Source of the DNA: Mycobacterium sp. Aquia_216
Lineage (GTDB): Bacteria; Actinomycetota; Actinomycetes; Mycobacteriales; Mycobacteriaceae
Direction: 5' to 3'
DNA length: 64,000 nucleotides
NCBI RefSeq assembly: GCF_026723865.1
Contig: NZ_CP113529.1
Location: forward strand, 1 to 64,000
Below, piece after piece: positions 1-11,313 of this stretch (the first letter of the stretch is position 1; each line of letters begins with the position of its first letter). Under the pieces are notes generated by a model, which was not told the origin of the DNA, did not search any database, and saw only the letters and a program-made list of their open reading frames with translations. Made by a program: the position numbers and the translations under genes.

Positions 1-1
1 C

Positions 2-3000
2 GCCTGGCAATACCTCGAACTCGGCGATGATGCCGGGTCGGTCGAACGGGTATCCGCCGCCGAACGCGCCGCGGTCTGCGATCTGACCGAGCCGCCGGCA
101 TTCCGGGTCACGTTGATCCGCACCGGCAAAGACCGCCATCGCTTGCTGCTTACCAATCATCACATCGTGCTCGACGGCTGGTCGCTGCCGATCCTGGCGC
201 AGGAGATCTTCGCGAGTTATTTCGGGCACCGACTCCCCGCACCCCCGCCCTACCGCCGGTTCGTGACCTGGCTGGCCGGTCGAGACGTCGATGCCGCCCA
301 GGCGGCCTGGCGAGAGACGTTCGCGGGCTTTGAGATTCCCACCCTGGTGGGACCACCGGCGCGAATCGGGCTGGGGCGACGAGGGGTGCAGACATCTCGG
401 GTCAACGAGCAGACCACACGGTCACTGAGCGAGCTGGCTCGCGCACATCACACCACCGTCAATACCGTATTACAGGTCGGCTGGGCGCAACTGCTGATGT
501 GGCTGACCGGCCAGCACGACGTCGCCTTCGGCACCGCGGTCTCCGGCCGGCCCACCGACGTCCCCGGCGCCGACTCGATGGTGGGCCTGCTGATCAACAC
601 GGTGCCGGTGCGGGCCAACTGCACTCCGCTGACCACCACCGCCGACCTCCTCGACCAACTGCACCGCGCCAATAACCGCACCCTCGACCACCAGCATCTG
701 GCGTTGTCCGAGATCCATCGCGTCACAGGCCACGACCAAATCTTCGACACGCTATTCGTATTCGAGAACTACCCCGTCGACGCCGCCGACGTGGCCGGCG
801 TCGACGGGCTGGCCATCACCGAGATGAGCGCCCGCGAATACAACCACTACCCCCTGACCCTGCAAGCCATGCCCGGCACCGAGCTCGGTCTGCGGGTCGA
901 ATACAACACCGATGTCTTCGCCGCCGACAGCATCGGCACCCTCATCGAGCAGCTGCAGCACGTGCTCCTCGCGATGATCTCCGACCCCACCCGCAGGTTG
1001 TCTTCGGTTCAGCTCCTGGACGCCGACGAGCAGGCTCTGATGGATGAGGTCGGTAACCGCGCGACGTTGACGCGGCGCGCGGCCGCACCGGTGTCGATCC
1101 CCGAGTTGTTCGGTGAACATGTGCAGCGCGACCCGAACGCGGTGGCGCTGAGGTGCGAGGGCACCTCGTACAGCTATCGGGAGCTGGATGAGGCCGCGAA
1201 TCGGTTGGCACACCTGCTCGCCAACCGGGGTGCCGGTCCGGGACAGGTTGTGGCGCTGCTGTTTTCGCGATCGGCCGAGGCCATCGCCGCGATGCTCGCG
1301 GTACTCAAGACGGGCGCGGCCTACCTGGCGATCGACCCGGCCCTCCCCGACGCGCGGATCGGGTTCATGCTCGCCGATGCCGCACCGATCACGGCGCTCA
1401 CCGTGAACGACCTGCGTCCCCGACTCGACGGGTACGACCTGCGGATCCTCGACGTCGATGACCCCATCGTGGACACCCAGCCTGCCACCCCACCACGGCC
1501 ACCGTCGCCCGACGACATCGCGTATCTGATTTACACCTCGGGCACCACCGGTGTCCCCAAAGGTGTTGCGGTCACACAGCGCAACCTGGCCCACCTGGCC
1601 GGCTCCCCACCCGCACACCTGCCGCTGGCACAGGTATGGACGCAATGTCACTCGTATGGGTTCGACTTCTCGGTGTGGGAGATCTGGGCTGCCTTGCTCG
1701 GGGGCGGGCGACTGGTCGTCGTCCCGGAGTCCGTGGCCGCCGCTCCGGACGCCTTCCACCGCCTGCTGGTCAACGAGGGGGTTACCGTACTGACCCAAAC
1801 CCCCTCAGCCGCAGCGTCATTGATACCACGGCAGTTGGAGTCAGTGGCGGTGCTGCTGGGCGGGGAAGCCTGCCCCGCCGACGTCGTAGACCAATGGGCG
1901 GATGGCCGCGTAGTGATCAACGCCTACGGCCCCACCGAAGTCACCGTCTACGCCTCGATGAGTGCACCGCTGACCGCCGGGTCTGGAGCAGCGCCCATCG
2001 GCGCGCCGGTGTCGACAGCAGCACTGTTCGTGCTCGACGACTGGCTACGCCCGGTGCCCATCGGGGTGGTCGGTGAGTTGTATGTCGCCGGTGATGGTGT
2101 GGCGTGCGGATATCTGGGTCGGTCGGAGTTGACGGCAGCGCGGTTCGTCGCCTGCCCGTACGGCGAACGCGGCGCCCGGATGTATCGCACCGGCGACCTG
2201 GTGCGCTGGCATCCCGACGGCCAGCTGGACTATGTCGGGCGCGCCGACGAGCAGGTCAAGATCCGCGGCTACCGCATCGAACTCGGCGAAATCCAAACAG
2301 CGCTGGCGAGTTTGGACGGCGTCGAACAAGCCGCCGTCGTTACCCGCCAGGAGGGGCCCGGCGCCCCCCGCGTGATCGGCTATGTCACCGGGACCGCGGA
2401 CCCGGCCGCGCTGCGCAGCGCGTTGGCCGACAAACTCCCCGGCTACATGATTCCTGCCGTCATCATGGTGCTCGAGACGCTGCCGCTGACAACAAACGGC
2501 AAACTCGACATGCGCGCCTTGCCGACACCGGCCTACCACGACGCCGACAACTACCGCGCCCCCACCGACGCGAAAGAAGAAATCCTGGCCGACATCTACG
2601 CCCAAGTTCTCGGCCTGGACCACGTCGGCATCGACGACTCGTTCTTCGACCTCGGCGGCGATTCCCTCTCGGCGATGCGCCTGATCACCGCCATCAACTC
2701 CGCCCTCGACGCCGACCTCGAAGTACACACCCTGTTCGATGCGCCCACCGTCGCCGCGCTGGCGCCTCGCGTCGGCACGGACCGGGCCGGCCGGCGTAAG
2801 CCGCTGACCGCAGGCCAGCGACCGGCACTGGTTCCGCTGTCGTTCGCCCAAACCCGGTTGTGGTTCCTCTACCGATTCGAGGGCGGGGTGGCGACTTACA
2901 ACATGCCGACCGCGTTCCGGATCACCGGAGCACTGGATATCGAGGCGCTGGACGCGGCGCTCGACGACGTCATCGCCCGCCACGAGTCGCTGCGCACCGT

Positions 3001-6000
3001 CTTCGTCGATATCGACGGGGTGCCGTACCAGGAAGTACTGCCGGCCACACCCGGAATGTGGCGGCGCGGCGGCGACGCGGTGCAGTCGGTGACGCCACAA
3101 CAAATGGTCCCCGCCATGGTCGCCCTGGCCAAATACCGGTTTGATCTTTCGGACGAGATCCCGGTTCGTGCCCAGATCTACGCGGTCGGACCCGACGAGT
3201 ACGTCGTCGGGATTGTGGTGCACCACATAGCCTTTGACGGGTGGTCGCTGGCGCCGATGGTCAGGGATATCGGCGATGCCTACCGGACACGACGGCAGCG
3301 CCGGGACCCGCAGTGGAGGCCGCTGGCGGTGCAATACGTCGACTACACGCTCTGGCAGCGCGCTCAGTTCGGCGATCTGGCCGACGCCCAGAGCCCGATC
3401 GCCGCCCAACTGGCGTACTGGGAAGGCGCTTTGGCCGGAATGCCGGAGCGGTTGCAGCTGCCTATCGACCGGCCGTACCCGCTGGTTGCCGATTACCGCG
3501 GCTCCAACGTGGCGCTGCAGTGGCCGGCCGAGTTGCAGCAGCGAATCCGCGAGGTAGGCCGCGAACACAACGCGACCAGCTTCATGGTGATCCAGGCCGC
3601 TCTGGCGGTGCTGCTCTCGGCGGTCAGCGCCAGTTCCGATGTGGCAGTGGGCTTCCCGATCGCCGGCCGGCGTGACCCGGCACTCGATGAGCTGGTTGGC
3701 TTCTTCGTCAACACCCTGGTGCTGCGCGTCGAAGTGGCCGGGGATCCCACTTTTGCCGAGCTGCTGGCTCAGGTCCGGCGGCGCAGCCTGGCCGCCTACG
3801 AACACCAAGACGTGCCCTTCGAGGTCCTCGTCGAGCGGATCAACCCCACCCGCTCGCTGAGCCATCACCCCCTGATCCAGGTGATGCTGGCCTGGCAGAG
3901 CGCGCTGGGCCACGACAACAATAATCCCGCCGCCGGACTGGCCTTGGATGATGTACAGGTCACCCAGCTTTCGATGGACACCCGCACCGCCCGAATGGAT
4001 TTGGTGTTTCACCTCGCCGAACGATGGAGCGACGCCGGTGAGGCCAACGGGATCGGCGGGACGGTCGAATATCGCACCGACGTCTTCGACGAGGCCACCA
4101 TCAGCGCCCTGATCGAACGGCTGCGGCGGGTGTTGGTGGCCGTGACCACCGACCCCACCCGGCGACTGTCGTCGGCTGATCTCCTCGACGTCGACGAGTA
4201 CGCGCGGCTGGATCGCTGGGGCAACCGGGCGGTGCTGAGGCAGCCCGCGTTCGACGCCGCGTCGATTCCGGTGCGATGGGCCGAGCAAGTGACGCGCACG
4301 CCCCGGGCGCTGGCCGTGACCTTCGCCGGCCTGTCGATGACCTATCAAGAACTCGAGGACGACGCGAACCGGTTGGCGCATCTGCTGGCCGCGCACGGGG
4401 CGGGGCCGGGACAGTCTGTGGCACTGCTGTTTACCCGTTCCACCGAGGCCATCATCGCGATATTGGCGGTACTGAAGACCGGGGCTGCCTACCTGGCGAT
4501 GGACCCGACTCACCCCGACGCCCGGATCGGATTCATGGTTGCCGATGCCAAACCGGTCGCGGCGATCACCACCGCGGCGCTGTCCGGCCGGATCGACGGC
4601 TACGACCTGGCGGTCATCACGGTCGACGACCCCCGTATCCCCGGCTATCCGTGCACCGCACCACCGGCGCCGGCCCCCGACGACATCGCGTACATCATCT
4701 ACACGTCGGGCACCACTGGTAGGCCCAAGGGTGTGGCGGTCCCACACCGCAACGTCACCCAGCTGCTGTACGCGCTGGAGGGCGAGTTGGAGATGGAACA
4801 GGCTTGGACACAATGTCATTCGTTGGCCTTCGACTTCTCGGTGTGGGAGATTTGGGGTGCGCTGCTCTACGGCGGGCGGTTGGTGGTGGTACCCGAATCG
4901 GTGGCCCGCTCGCCCGAGGACTTCCACGCGTTGCTGGTTGCCGAACGCGTCGGTGTGCTGAGCCGGACGCCGACGGCGTTTTATGCGCTGCAAACCGCCG
5001 ACACGCTGCAGCCCGAACTCGCCAAACAGCTGAAGCTTCAGACGGTGGTGTTCGGCGGCGAAGCCCTTGAGCCACAACGACTTCGGATGTGGCTGCAGAG
5101 TCACCCGGAATCACCGCGGCTGATCAACATGTACGGCATCACCGAGACGACGGTGCACGCCTCGTTGCGGGAGCTCGCCGATGGCGACGTCGACAGCAGC
5201 GTCAGCCCCATCGGCGGGCCGCTGGCGCATCTGGCGTTCTTCGTGCTGGACAAGTGGTTGCGCCGGGTGCCGGCCGGAGTGGTCGGTGAGTTGTACGTGG
5301 CCGGCGCCGGGCTGGCGGGCGGCTATGTGCGCCGGCCGGACTTGACGGCGTCGCGGTTCCTCGCCTGCCCCTTCGGCGGGCCGGGGGCGCGCATGTATCG
5401 CACCGGGGACCTGGTGTGCTGGGGCGCCGACGGGCAACTGCGGTATGTCGGGCGAGCCGACGAACAGGTGAAGATCCGGGGCTATCGCATCGAACTCGGC
5501 GAAATCGAAAGCGCCCTGCTGTCCTGCCCGCAGGTCACCCAGGCCGTCACGACCGTGCACCACAGCAACGCCGGCGACCACCTCGTCGCCTACCTCACGC
5601 TCCGGCGCACGACCGACGCCGGCCGAGACGCCGACCACGACGCCGAGATCGTCGGGCAGTGGCAAGGCGTATACGACGAGTTGTACGACGGCCGAGACGC
5701 CGTACCGCAATTCGGCATGGATTTCCGGGGCTGGAACAGTAGCTACACCGGCGACCCGATTGCGCTCGAGGAGATGTTCGAGTGGCGTGCGGCGACGGTG
5801 AACCGCATCCTCGCGCTGCGCCCGAGGCGGGTGCTGGAGATCGGCGCCGGTTCGGGGCTGTTGCTGTCGCAGATCGCCCCGCTGTGTGAGCAGTATGTCG
5901 CCACCGACATGTCGGCGGTGGCCATCGACAACCTCGCGCGCTCGCTGGAGCGGTTGCAGATCCCATGGCGTGATCGGGTCCAGCTGCTCACCCGGCCCGC

Positions 6001-8089
6001 CCACGTCACCGAGGGCTTGCCGCAGGGCTACTTCGACACCATCGTCGTCAACTCGGTCGTCCAGTACTTCCCGAATGCGGGCTATCTGGCCGACCTGATC
6101 GACAGCGCCATGGAGCTGCTCGGCCCGGGCGGTGCACTGTTCATCGGCGACATCCGTAACCACACCCTGCAGGACGCCTTCCAAACCGGAGTCGCGCTCG
6201 CCCGCACCACCACCGCCGACGCCGCGGAGATCCGCCAGCGGGTGCACCGCGCCGTGGTCAGCGAACCCGAATTGCTGTTGGCACCAGAGTTTTTCACCAC
6301 GTGGGCCGCCGGCCACGAGTCCGCGGCCGGACTCGACATCCAAGTCAAACGCGGGTTGGCCGACAACGAACTGAACCGGTACCGCTACGACGTCGTCATC
6401 CGCAAAGCCCCCGCGCGGGTACTGTCCGTGGCCACCGCGCCCACCTGGACGTGGACCGAATGCGCGGGCCTGCTCGGACTGCACTCCCGGCTGGCCTCGC
6501 AACGTCCCGCGGCGGTGCGCATCACCGGGATCCCGCGCACCGGGCTGGTCACCGACGTCCGCATCGAACATGCGCTCGCCGACGGGCTGGCCCTGGCCGA
6601 CGCGCTTGTCCCACCCACGGCGGCCCCCGAAACCGTCACCCCCGAACAGTTGCACCGGCTTGCCGAATACGCCGGATACCACGTCGCCGTCACCTGGGGC
6701 GCCGAGCCCGGCAGCCTCGACGCCGTCTTCCACACCGCCACCGCGGCCGGCCCCCTGACCGACCTGTACGTGCCTCGCGCCGGGGCCCGCCCACGCAGCG
6801 CCCACGCCAACAACCCCAACACCAACATGGAGATCAGCGCGGTGCGGCAGCGGTTGAGCGCGCGGTTGCCCGAGTACATGGTGCCGGCCCAGATCGTGGT
6901 CCTCGAGGAGTTCCCGTTGACCTCCTCCGGCAAGATCGACAGCAAGGCACTACCGGCACCGGTGTTCTCCGCCACACCGTTCCAGGCACCGCAATCGGAG
7001 ACCGAGCGGGTCATCGCCGGAATCTACGCGCAGGTGCTGGGTATCGAGCGGGTCGGGGTCGACGATTCGTTCTTCGACCTCGGTGGCGATTCGCTTTCCG
7101 CGATGCGGGTGATCGCCGCGATCAACGCGGCCCTCGATGTTCACCTTCCGGTGCGCACCATGTTCTATGCCCCGTCCGTCCGGAGCCTGAGCGAGCAGTT
7201 GGGCGCCCACGACAGTGCCTCGGAGGTCGTCCCGGTCGAGGTCTTCCAGGACGGCGCCGGCGCCCCACTGTGCTGCATTCACGACGGCCTGGGGCTGAGC
7301 TGGTCATATCGGGCTCTGGGCAATTATGTGGACTGCCCGATCATCGGGATCAACCAAATCTCACAGGGCGGCGAAGCCGAGGCTGCCTCGGTTCGCAGCA
7401 TGGCGGCAAACTACGCGGACCGCATCCAAGCCCGCTATCCCGATGGGCCCTACAGGCTTCTCGGCTGGTCCTTCGGCGGCGTCGTCGCCCACGAACTCGC
7501 CATCGAGCTCCAGCGACGCGGAGGTGTAGTCCAGAGCCTGGTACTGCTCGACCCGGTATTCAGCGCCAACAAGTTCATCGCGAAACTGAGCGCCAACCGG
7601 GCCGCCGGGAAGAATCAGGTACTGGACGAAAGCCACATCCTGGAACACATCTTGCGCACCAACAGCATCGACGTTCCCGAGCGGTCGGAGCCGCTTACCT
7701 ACCGGCGTGCCGAGGAATTGATTCATCAGCGCGGGGCCGCCTTCCCGCTTCCGCCTCAGCAGCTGCTGGAGTTCATGGTGGACAGCGTCAAGACAAACCA
7801 GTTACGACTGCTGGAGCACGTGCCCGGTGTTTTCGACGGCGACATGGTCATCTTCTCCGCGGCTCGCGGGAGAAGCGAGCACGGCGCGCGACCGAAGGCG
7901 CGGTGGCGAGGACGCCGGACCGGGCGGGCGGCCCGGTCCCAGCAACGCGTTTGGCAGCCTTATGTTGCCGGGGAAATCGCGGCCTACTCGGTCGACAGCA
8001 CACATCTTGAGATGCTGACCGCCGATTCGCTCAACGCGTACGGCGAACAACTCAAGCTGATCCTGCAATCTAGGATCACCCAGCGCTGA
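2..8089 (+). CDS. Non-ribosomal peptide synthetase, C-terminal two modules plus thioesterase (5' end outside window)
   Basis: The reading frame is open from base 2, so the protein begins upstream. Visible domain order: condensation domain caught just before its HHIVLDGW motif (about nt 158-181); adenylation domain 1 (SGTTG core near 1530-1565, NAYGPTE near 1919); carrier domain with DLGGDSL (near 2650); second condensation domain (HHIAFDGW near 3222); adenylation domain 2 (SGTTG near 4700, NMYGITE near 5127) with a SAM methyltransferase inserted before its last motifs (LEIGAGSG near 5833); second carrier domain (near 7078); type I thioesterase with GWSFGG (near 7462) and a C-terminal histidine in STHLEML. 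By alignment to the GrsA pocket I read the specificity residues as DFWTLGAVYK for domain 1 and DFWSVGMVHK for domain 2; the second resembles threonine codes. Inference: an N-methyl-threonine-like terminal residue, released by hydrolysis or cyclisation. Upstream modules and the product are unknown. Confidence 0.95.
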   Translation, partial: AWQYLELGDDAGSVERVSAAERAAVCDLTEPPAFRVTLIRTGKDRHRLLLTNHHIVLDGWSLPILAQEIFASYFGHRLPAPPPYRRFVTWLAGRDVDAAQAAWRETFAGFEIPTLVGPPARIGLGRRGVQTSRVNEQTTRSLSELARAHHTTVNTVLQVGWAQLLMWLTGQHDVAFGTAVSGRPTDVPGADSMVGLLINTVPVRANCTPLTTTADLLDQLHRANNRTLDHQHLALSEIHRVTGHDQIFDTLFVFENYPVDAADVAGVDGLAITEMSAREYNHYPLTLQAMPGTELGLRVEYNTDVFAADSIGTLIEQLQHVLLAMISDPTRRLSSVQLLDADEQALMDEVGNRATLTRRAAAPVSIPELFGEHVQRDPNAVALRCEGTSYSYRELDEAANRLAHLLANRGAGPGQVVALLFSRSAEAIAAMLAVLKTGAAYLAIDPALPDARIGFMLADAAPITALTVNDLRPRLDGYDLRILDVDDPIVDTQPATPPRPPSPDDIAYLIYTSGTTGVPKGVAVTQRNLAHLAGSPPAHLPLAQVWTQCHSYGFDFSVWEIWAALLGGGRLVVVPESVAAAPDAFHRLLVNEGVTVLTQTPSAAASLIPRQLESVAVLLGGEACPADVVDQWADGRVVINAYGPTEVTVYASMSAPLTAGSGAAPIGAPVSTAALFVLDDWLRPVPIGVVGELYVAGDGVACGYLGRSELTAARFVACPYGERGARMYRTGDLVRWHPDGQLDYVGRADEQVKIRGYRIELGEIQTALASLDGVEQAAVVTRQEGPGAPRVIGYVTGTADPAALRSALADKLPGYMIPAVIMVLETLPLTTNGKLDMRALPTPAYHDADNYRAPTDAKEEILADIYAQVLGLDHVGIDDSFFDLGGDSLSAMRLITAINSALDADLEVHTLFDAPTVAALAPRVGTDRAGRRKPLTAGQRPALVPLSFAQTRLWFLYRFEGGVATYNMPTAFRITGALDIEALDAALDDVIARHESLRTVFVDIDGVPYQEVLPATPGMWRRGGDAVQSVTPQQMVPAMVALAKYRFDLSDEIPVRAQIYAVGPDEYVVGIVVHHIAFDGWSLAPMVRDIGDAYRTRRQRRDPQWRPLAVQYVDYTLWQRAQFGDLADAQSPIAAQLAYWEGALAGMPERLQLPIDRPYPLVADYRGSNVALQWPAELQQRIREVGREHNATSFMVIQAALAVLLSAVSASSDVAVGFPIAGRRDPALDELVGFFVNTLVLRVEVAGDPTFAELLAQVRRRSLAAYEHQDVPFEVLVERINPTRSLSHHPLIQVMLAWQSALGHDNNNPAAGLALDDVQVTQLSMDTRTARMDLVFHLAERWSDAGEANGIGGTVEYRTDVFDEATISALIERLRRVLVAVTTDPTRRLSSADLLDVDEYARLDRWGNRAVLRQPAFDAASIPVRWAEQVTRTPRALAVTFAGLSMTYQELEDDANRLAHLLAAHGAGPGQSVALLFTRSTEAIIAILAVLKTGAAYLAMDPTHPDARIGFMVADAKPVAAITTAALSGRIDGYDLAVITVDDPRIPGYPCTAPPAPAPDDIAYIIYTSGTTGRPKGVAVPHRNVTQLLYALEGELEMEQAWTQCHSLAFDFSVWEIWGALLYGGRLVVVPESVARSPEDFHALLVAERVGVLSRTPTAFYALQTADTLQPELAKQLKLQTVVFGGEALEPQRLRMWLQSHPESPRLINMYGITETTVHASLRELADGDVDSSVSPIGGPLAHLAFFVLDKWLRRVPAGVVGELYVAGAGLAGGYVRRPDLTASRFLACPFGGPGARMYRTGDLVCWGADGQLRYVGRADEQVKIRGYRIELGEIESALLSCPQVTQAVTTVHHSNAGDHLVAYLTLRRTTDAGRDADHDAEIVGQWQGVYDELYDGRDAVPQFGMDFRGWNSSYTGDPIALEEMFEWRAATVNRILALRPRRVLEIGAGSGLLLSQIAPLCEQYVATDMSAVAIDNLARSLERLQIPWRDRVQLLTRPAHVTEGLPQGYFDTIVVNSVVQYFPNAGYLADLIDSAMELLGPGGALFIGDIRNHTLQDAFQTGVALARTTTADAAEIRQRVHRAVVSEPELLLAPEFFTTWAAGHESAAGLDIQVKRGLADNELNRYRYDVVIRKAPARVLSVATAPTWTWTECAGLLGLHSRLASQRPAAVRITGIPRTGLVTDVRIEHALADGLALADALVPPTAAPETVTPEQLHRLAEYAGYHVAVTWGAEPGSLDAVFHTATAAGPLTDLYVPRAGARPRSAHANNPNTNMEISAVRQRLSARLPEYMVPAQIVVLEEFPLTSSGKIDSKALPAPVFSATPFQAPQSETERVIAGIYAQVLGIERVGVDDSFFDLGGDSLSAMRVIAAINAALDVHLPVRTMFYAPSVRSLSEQLGAHDSASEVVPVEVFQDGAGAPLCCIHDGLGLSWSYRALGNYVDCPIIGINQISQGGEAEAASVRSMAANYADRIQARYPDGPYRLLGWSFGGVVAHELAIELQRRGGVVQSLVLLDPVFSANKFIAKLSANRAAGKNQVLDESHILEHILRTNSIDVPERSEPLTYRRAEELIHQRGAAFPLPPQQLLEFMVDSVKTNQLRLLEHVPGVFDGDMVIFSAARGRSEHGARPKARWRGRRTGRAARSQQRVWQPYVAGEIAAYSVDSTHLEMLTADSLNAYGEQLKLILQSRITQR
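7862..7939. repeat. Two-hairpin insert inside the thioesterase coding region
   Basis: Within the thioesterase domain the reading frame passes through an arginine-rich stretch between the FSAAR strand and the conserved WQPYVAGEI segment. At DNA level it carries two hairpins: GCTCGC (7862-7867) with GCGAGC (7875-7880), and a perfect 9-bp stem GGACCGGGC (7917-7925) with GCCCGGTCC (7931-7939). Related thioesterases, as far as I recall, have only a short linker here. It looks like a small palindromic element that landed in frame; this is inference. Confidence 0.5.
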
Positions 8090-8092
8090 GGC

Positions 8093-8530
8093 CTAGCCTT
8101 CGAGTTCCTTCTTCAGGTTGGCCAGCACCTCGCCCTGAATTTTCTTCAGCCCCAACGGCGCAAACGTCTTTTCGAAGAAGCCCTTGATGCCGCCCGCGCC
8201 CACCCAGCTGGTTTTGACAGTCACGCTGGATCCGGGGCCTGCCGGAGCCACCGTCCAATTGATGACCATCGACGAGTTCGCGTCCTTCTCGATGACGCTG
8301 TGACCAGCGACGTCGACGTTGGCTTGCACGTCGCGGCTGCGCGATTTGGTGGCCTGCAGCTTCCATTTGACGACCGTGCCCTGTCCCTGCCCGCCCTGCA
8401 GCACCTGGTATTCGCTGTACTGCGGGGACAGGATTTTCGGCCGGACAGTCTGGTAGTCCGCCACCGCGGCGAGTGTGGCCGCGGGATCGACGTTGAGCAG
8501 GATGGTGCTGGCTGCGTTGACCTGTGCCAT
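8093..8530 (-). CDS. SRPBCC (START-like) family protein
   Basis: A 145-residue protein with the START/polyketide-cyclase fold pattern: an N-terminal strand with alanine-rich helix (MAQVNAAST, VDPAATLAAVADY), a central run of alternating strands and a long C-terminal helix ending LANLKKELEG. The family binds small hydrophobic ligands such as lipids; no catalytic role can be assigned. It corresponds by position to M. tuberculosis Rv3718c. It converges on the NRPS with a gap of only three bases and is divergent from the FAD oxidase gene. Confidence 0.85.
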   Translation of the reverse strand: MAQVNAASTILLNVDPAATLAAVADYQTVRPKILSPQYSEYQVLQGGQGQGTVVKWKLQATKSRSRDVQANVDVAGHSVIEKDANSSMVINWTVAPAGPGSSVTVKTSWVGAGGIKGFFEKTFAPLGLKKIQGEVLANLKKELEG

Positions 8531-8580
8531 CAGGCGCGACTCCTCTGTTGTGATGCCGCCCGCACGCGGTGCACGGGGGG

Positions 8581-9993
8581 GTGTCGAAGACTAGGGTATA
8601 TGTGGTGCCAGGTTCAGGATCTGCACTCTCGGCTCACACGTCGGGCGTCGATCGGTTGATGGCGAGCTATCGCTCCATCCCCGTGACGTCCGCGGTCCGG
8701 CTCGCCAAGCCCACGTCAAATCTGTTCCGCGCCCGCACTAAACGCGATGCACGCGGCCTGGACACCTCGGGACTGACTGGCGTCCTGGCTGTCGATCCCG
8801 AAACCCGTACCGCCGAGGTAGCCGGCATGTGCACGTATGAGGATTTGGTGGCGGCGACCCTCCCCTACGGCCTGTCGCCGCTGGTAGTCCCGCAGCTCAA
8901 GACCATTACCCTCGGCGGCGCGGTCAGCGGCCTGGGCATCGAGTCGGCGTCCTTCCGCAACGGCTTGCCCCACGAATCGGTGCTGGAAATGGATATTCTC
9001 ACCGGCGCCGGCGAATTGCTCACCGCATCGCGCAGCCAGCACTGCGACCTATTCCGGGCCTTTCCCAATTCCTATGGCACACTCGGATATTCGACGCGCC
9101 TGCGGATCGAGCTGGAACCCGTGGCTCCGTTTGTGGCGTTGCGGCACATCCGATTTCACTCGTTGCCCGCGCTGGTCGCGGCGGCCGAGCGCATCATCGA
9201 CACCGGCGGGCAGGGCGGGACCCCGGTCGACTATCTCGACGGGGTGGTCTTCAGCCGCGACGAAAGCTACCTGTGCGTGGGCAGACGCACGGCCACACCG
9301 GGACCGGTCAGCGACTACACCGGCAAAAAAATCTACTACCGGTCGATCCAGCACGACCATCCCGGCGTGGAAAGCACGAAAGACGACCGGCTGACAACGC
9401 ACGACTACTTCTGGCGCTGGGACACCGATTGGTTCTGGTGCTCACGCGCATTCGGCGTGCAAAATCCGCGGGTGCGACGCCTGTGGCCGCGCCGCTACCG
9501 GCGCAGCAGCATCTACTCCAAGCTCGTGACCATGGATCGCCGCTTCGGGGTATCCGACCGGATCGAGACCCGCAATGGGCGCCCGGCCCGGGAGCGAGTG
9601 GTCCAGGACGTCGAGGTGCCGATCGGACGATCCTGCGAATTCTTGGAGTGGTTTCTCGATAGCGTACCGATCACACCGATCTGGTTGTGCCCGTTGCGAC
9701 TTCGCGATCACGAGGGTTGGCCGCTGTATCCGATACCGGCGGACCACACCTACGTCAACATCGGATTCTGGTCCTCGGTGCCCGCCGGTGACAGCGTCGG
9801 GATCACCAACCGGGCGATCGAGGCGAAGGTCAGTGAGCTCGACGGGCACAAGTCGCTGTACTCCGACTCCTTCTACGCCCGCGACGAGTTCAACCGGCTC
9901 TACGGCGGCGAGGCCTACCAGACGGCCAAGAAAACCTACGATCCAGACTCTCGTCTGCTCGATCTCTACGCAAAGGCGGTGCAACGGCGATGA
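8581..9993 (+). CDS. FAD-binding oxidoreductase (Rv3719 / TmsA-type)
   Basis: An FAD_binding_4 (PCMH-fold) flavoprotein. The FAD-binding part is seen in residues around VPQLKTITLGGAVSGLGIES; the C-terminal part is rich in Trp and Tyr as in the DHCR24-like group. Starting at the GTG at 8581 gives 470 residues, the length I recall for Rv3719; GTG codons at 8569 and 8602 are alternatives. Its stop overlaps the start of the methyltransferase gene by four bases (ATGA), so the two are translationally coupled. Flavoprotein/methyltransferase pairs of this type are known to make 10-methyl branched fatty acids (tuberculostearic acid; TmsA/TmsB, Rv0449c/Rv0447c). Inference: this pair makes or reduces a methylene or cyclopropane fatty acid. 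Confidence 0.85.
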   Translation: MSKTRVYVVPGSGSALSAHTSGVDRLMASYRSIPVTSAVRLAKPTSNLFRARTKRDARGLDTSGLTGVLAVDPETRTAEVAGMCTYEDLVAATLPYGLSPLVVPQLKTITLGGAVSGLGIESASFRNGLPHESVLEMDILTGAGELLTASRSQHCDLFRAFPNSYGTLGYSTRLRIELEPVAPFVALRHIRFHSLPALVAAAERIIDTGGQGGTPVDYLDGVVFSRDESYLCVGRRTATPGPVSDYTGKKIYYRSIQHDHPGVESTKDDRLTTHDYFWRWDTDWFWCSRAFGVQNPRVRRLWPRRYRRSSIYSKLVTMDRRFGVSDRIETRNGRPARERVVQDVEVPIGRSCEFLEWFLDSVPITPIWLCPLRLRDHEGWPLYPIPADHTYVNIGFWSSVPAGDSVGITNRAIEAKVSELDGHKSLYSDSFYARDEFNRLYGGEAYQTAKKTYDPDSRLLDLYAKAVQRR

Positions 9994-11300
9994 CGACGAC
10001 CCGACAGCCCGACCACTCCATCACGGGCAAGCTCACCATGGCCGAGGTGCTGGCCATCTTCACCGCAACGGGCGGACGTCCGCTCAAGTTCACCGCGTAC
10101 GACGGTAGCGCCGCCGGAAACGAAGATGCCGAGCTGGGCCTGGACCTTTGCTCGCCGCGGGGCGCGACCTACCTGGCGACGGCGCCCGGCGAGCTTGGCA
10201 TCGCCCGCGCGTACATCTCGGGCAACCTGCAGCCCTACGGCGTGCATCCGGGCGATCCGTACGAGCTGCTAAAGGCGATGGCCGACCGGGTGGATTTCAA
10301 GCGGCCGTCGGCGTGGACGCTGGCCCAGGTGGTCCGCTCGATCGGGATCGAGCACCTGGTGCCGATCCCGCCTCCTGCCCTGGAAACGCCGCCCCGGTGG
10401 CGCCGAGTCGCCGACGGCTTGCTGCACAGCAAGGCTCGTGACGCCGGGGCGATCCACCACCACTACGACGTGTCGAACACGTTCTACGAATGGGTGCTCG
10501 GGCCGTCGATGACCTACACGTGCGGGGTGTATCCGGACGCCGACGCGACGCTGGAAGAGGCCCAGGAGAACAAGTACCGGCTGATTTTCGACAAGCTGCG
10601 GCTACAGCCGGGTGACCGGCTGCTCGACGTGGGCTGCGGCTGGGGCGGCATGGTGCGCTACGCCGCACGGCACGGCGTCCGGTCCATCGGCGCCACATTG
10701 TCGGGCGAACAGGCGAAGTGGGCGCAACAGGCGATCGAAGCCGAAGGGCTCTGCGCGCTGGCCGAGGTCCGCCACTGCGACTACCGCGACGTACCCGAGG
10801 TGGAGTTCGACGCCGTCTCGTCGATCGGGCTGACCGAACACGTCGGTGTGAAGAACTACCGCAACTACTTCGGCTTCCTCAAATCGAAGCTGCGCACCGG
10901 TGGCCTGCTGCTCAACCACTGCATCACCCGCCACGACAACGAGCAGCACTCGTTTGCCGGCGGCTTCACCGACCGCTACGTCTTCCCCGACGGGGAGCTG
11001 ACCGGCTCGGGGCGCATCATCACCGACGTCCAGGACACGGGTTTTGAGGTCCTGCACACGGAGAACTTCCGCCACCACTACGCGATGACGCTGCGCGACT
11101 GGTGCCACAACCTCGTCGAGCACTGGGACGCCGCGGTCGCCGAGGTCTCGCTGCCGGTCGCCAAGGTGTGGGGCCTGTACATGGCGGCTTCACGTGTTGC
11201 GTTCGAGCAGAACAACCTTCAGCTCCATCACGTGCTGGCCGCCAATGTCGAAGCCCGGGGCGCCGATAGCCTGCCGCTGCGACCTTGGTGGCAGCCCTAG
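9990..11300 (+). CDS. Cyclopropane-fatty-acyl-phospholipid synthase family methyltransferase (Rv3720 / TmsB-type)
   Basis: A 436-residue SAM-dependent methyltransferase of the CFA synthase family. The SAM motif LLDVGCGWGGM lies at about residues 210-220; the CFA-typical HHYDVSNTFYEWVLG and MTYTCGVY motifs precede it, and SIGLTEHVG follows. An N-terminal domain of about 150 residues is present, as in full-length CFA enzymes and unlike the short mycolic acid cyclopropane synthases. The substrate is expected to be an unsaturated acyl chain of a phospholipid. It is coupled to the upstream FAD oxidoreductase by an ATGA overlap and converges on dnaX. Confidence 0.88.
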   Translation: MTTTRQPDHSITGKLTMAEVLAIFTATGGRPLKFTAYDGSAAGNEDAELGLDLCSPRGATYLATAPGELGIARAYISGNLQPYGVHPGDPYELLKAMADRVDFKRPSAWTLAQVVRSIGIEHLVPIPPPALETPPRWRRVADGLLHSKARDAGAIHHHYDVSNTFYEWVLGPSMTYTCGVYPDADATLEEAQENKYRLIFDKLRLQPGDRLLDVGCGWGGMVRYAARHGVRSIGATLSGEQAKWAQQAIEAEGLCALAEVRHCDYRDVPEVEFDAVSSIGLTEHVGVKNYRNYFGFLKSKLRTGGLLLNHCITRHDNEQHSFAGGFTDRYVFPDGELTGSGRIITDVQDTGFEVLHTENFRHHYAMTLRDWCHNLVEHWDAAVAEVSLPVAKVWGLYMAASRVAFEQNNLQLHHVLAANVEARGADSLPLRPWWQP

Positions 11301-11313
11301 CTGGATTGCCCGC

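Noticed and set aside
2045..5104. Very long open frame on the minus strand, opposite the NRPS
   Set aside because: It mirrors the codon pattern of the NRPS (high GC at the third position leaves the opposite frame open). The protein has no motifs, and the plus strand has clear NRPS domains throughout.
5111..6805. Long minus-strand open frame opposite the methyltransferase part of the NRPS
   Set aside because: Gly/Arg/Asp-rich shadow without motifs; the plus-strand A and MT motifs explain the region.
6301..8010. Long plus-strand Arg-rich frame overlapping the NRPS end
   Set aside because: Out-of-frame shadow; carrier and thioesterase motifs are in the other frame.
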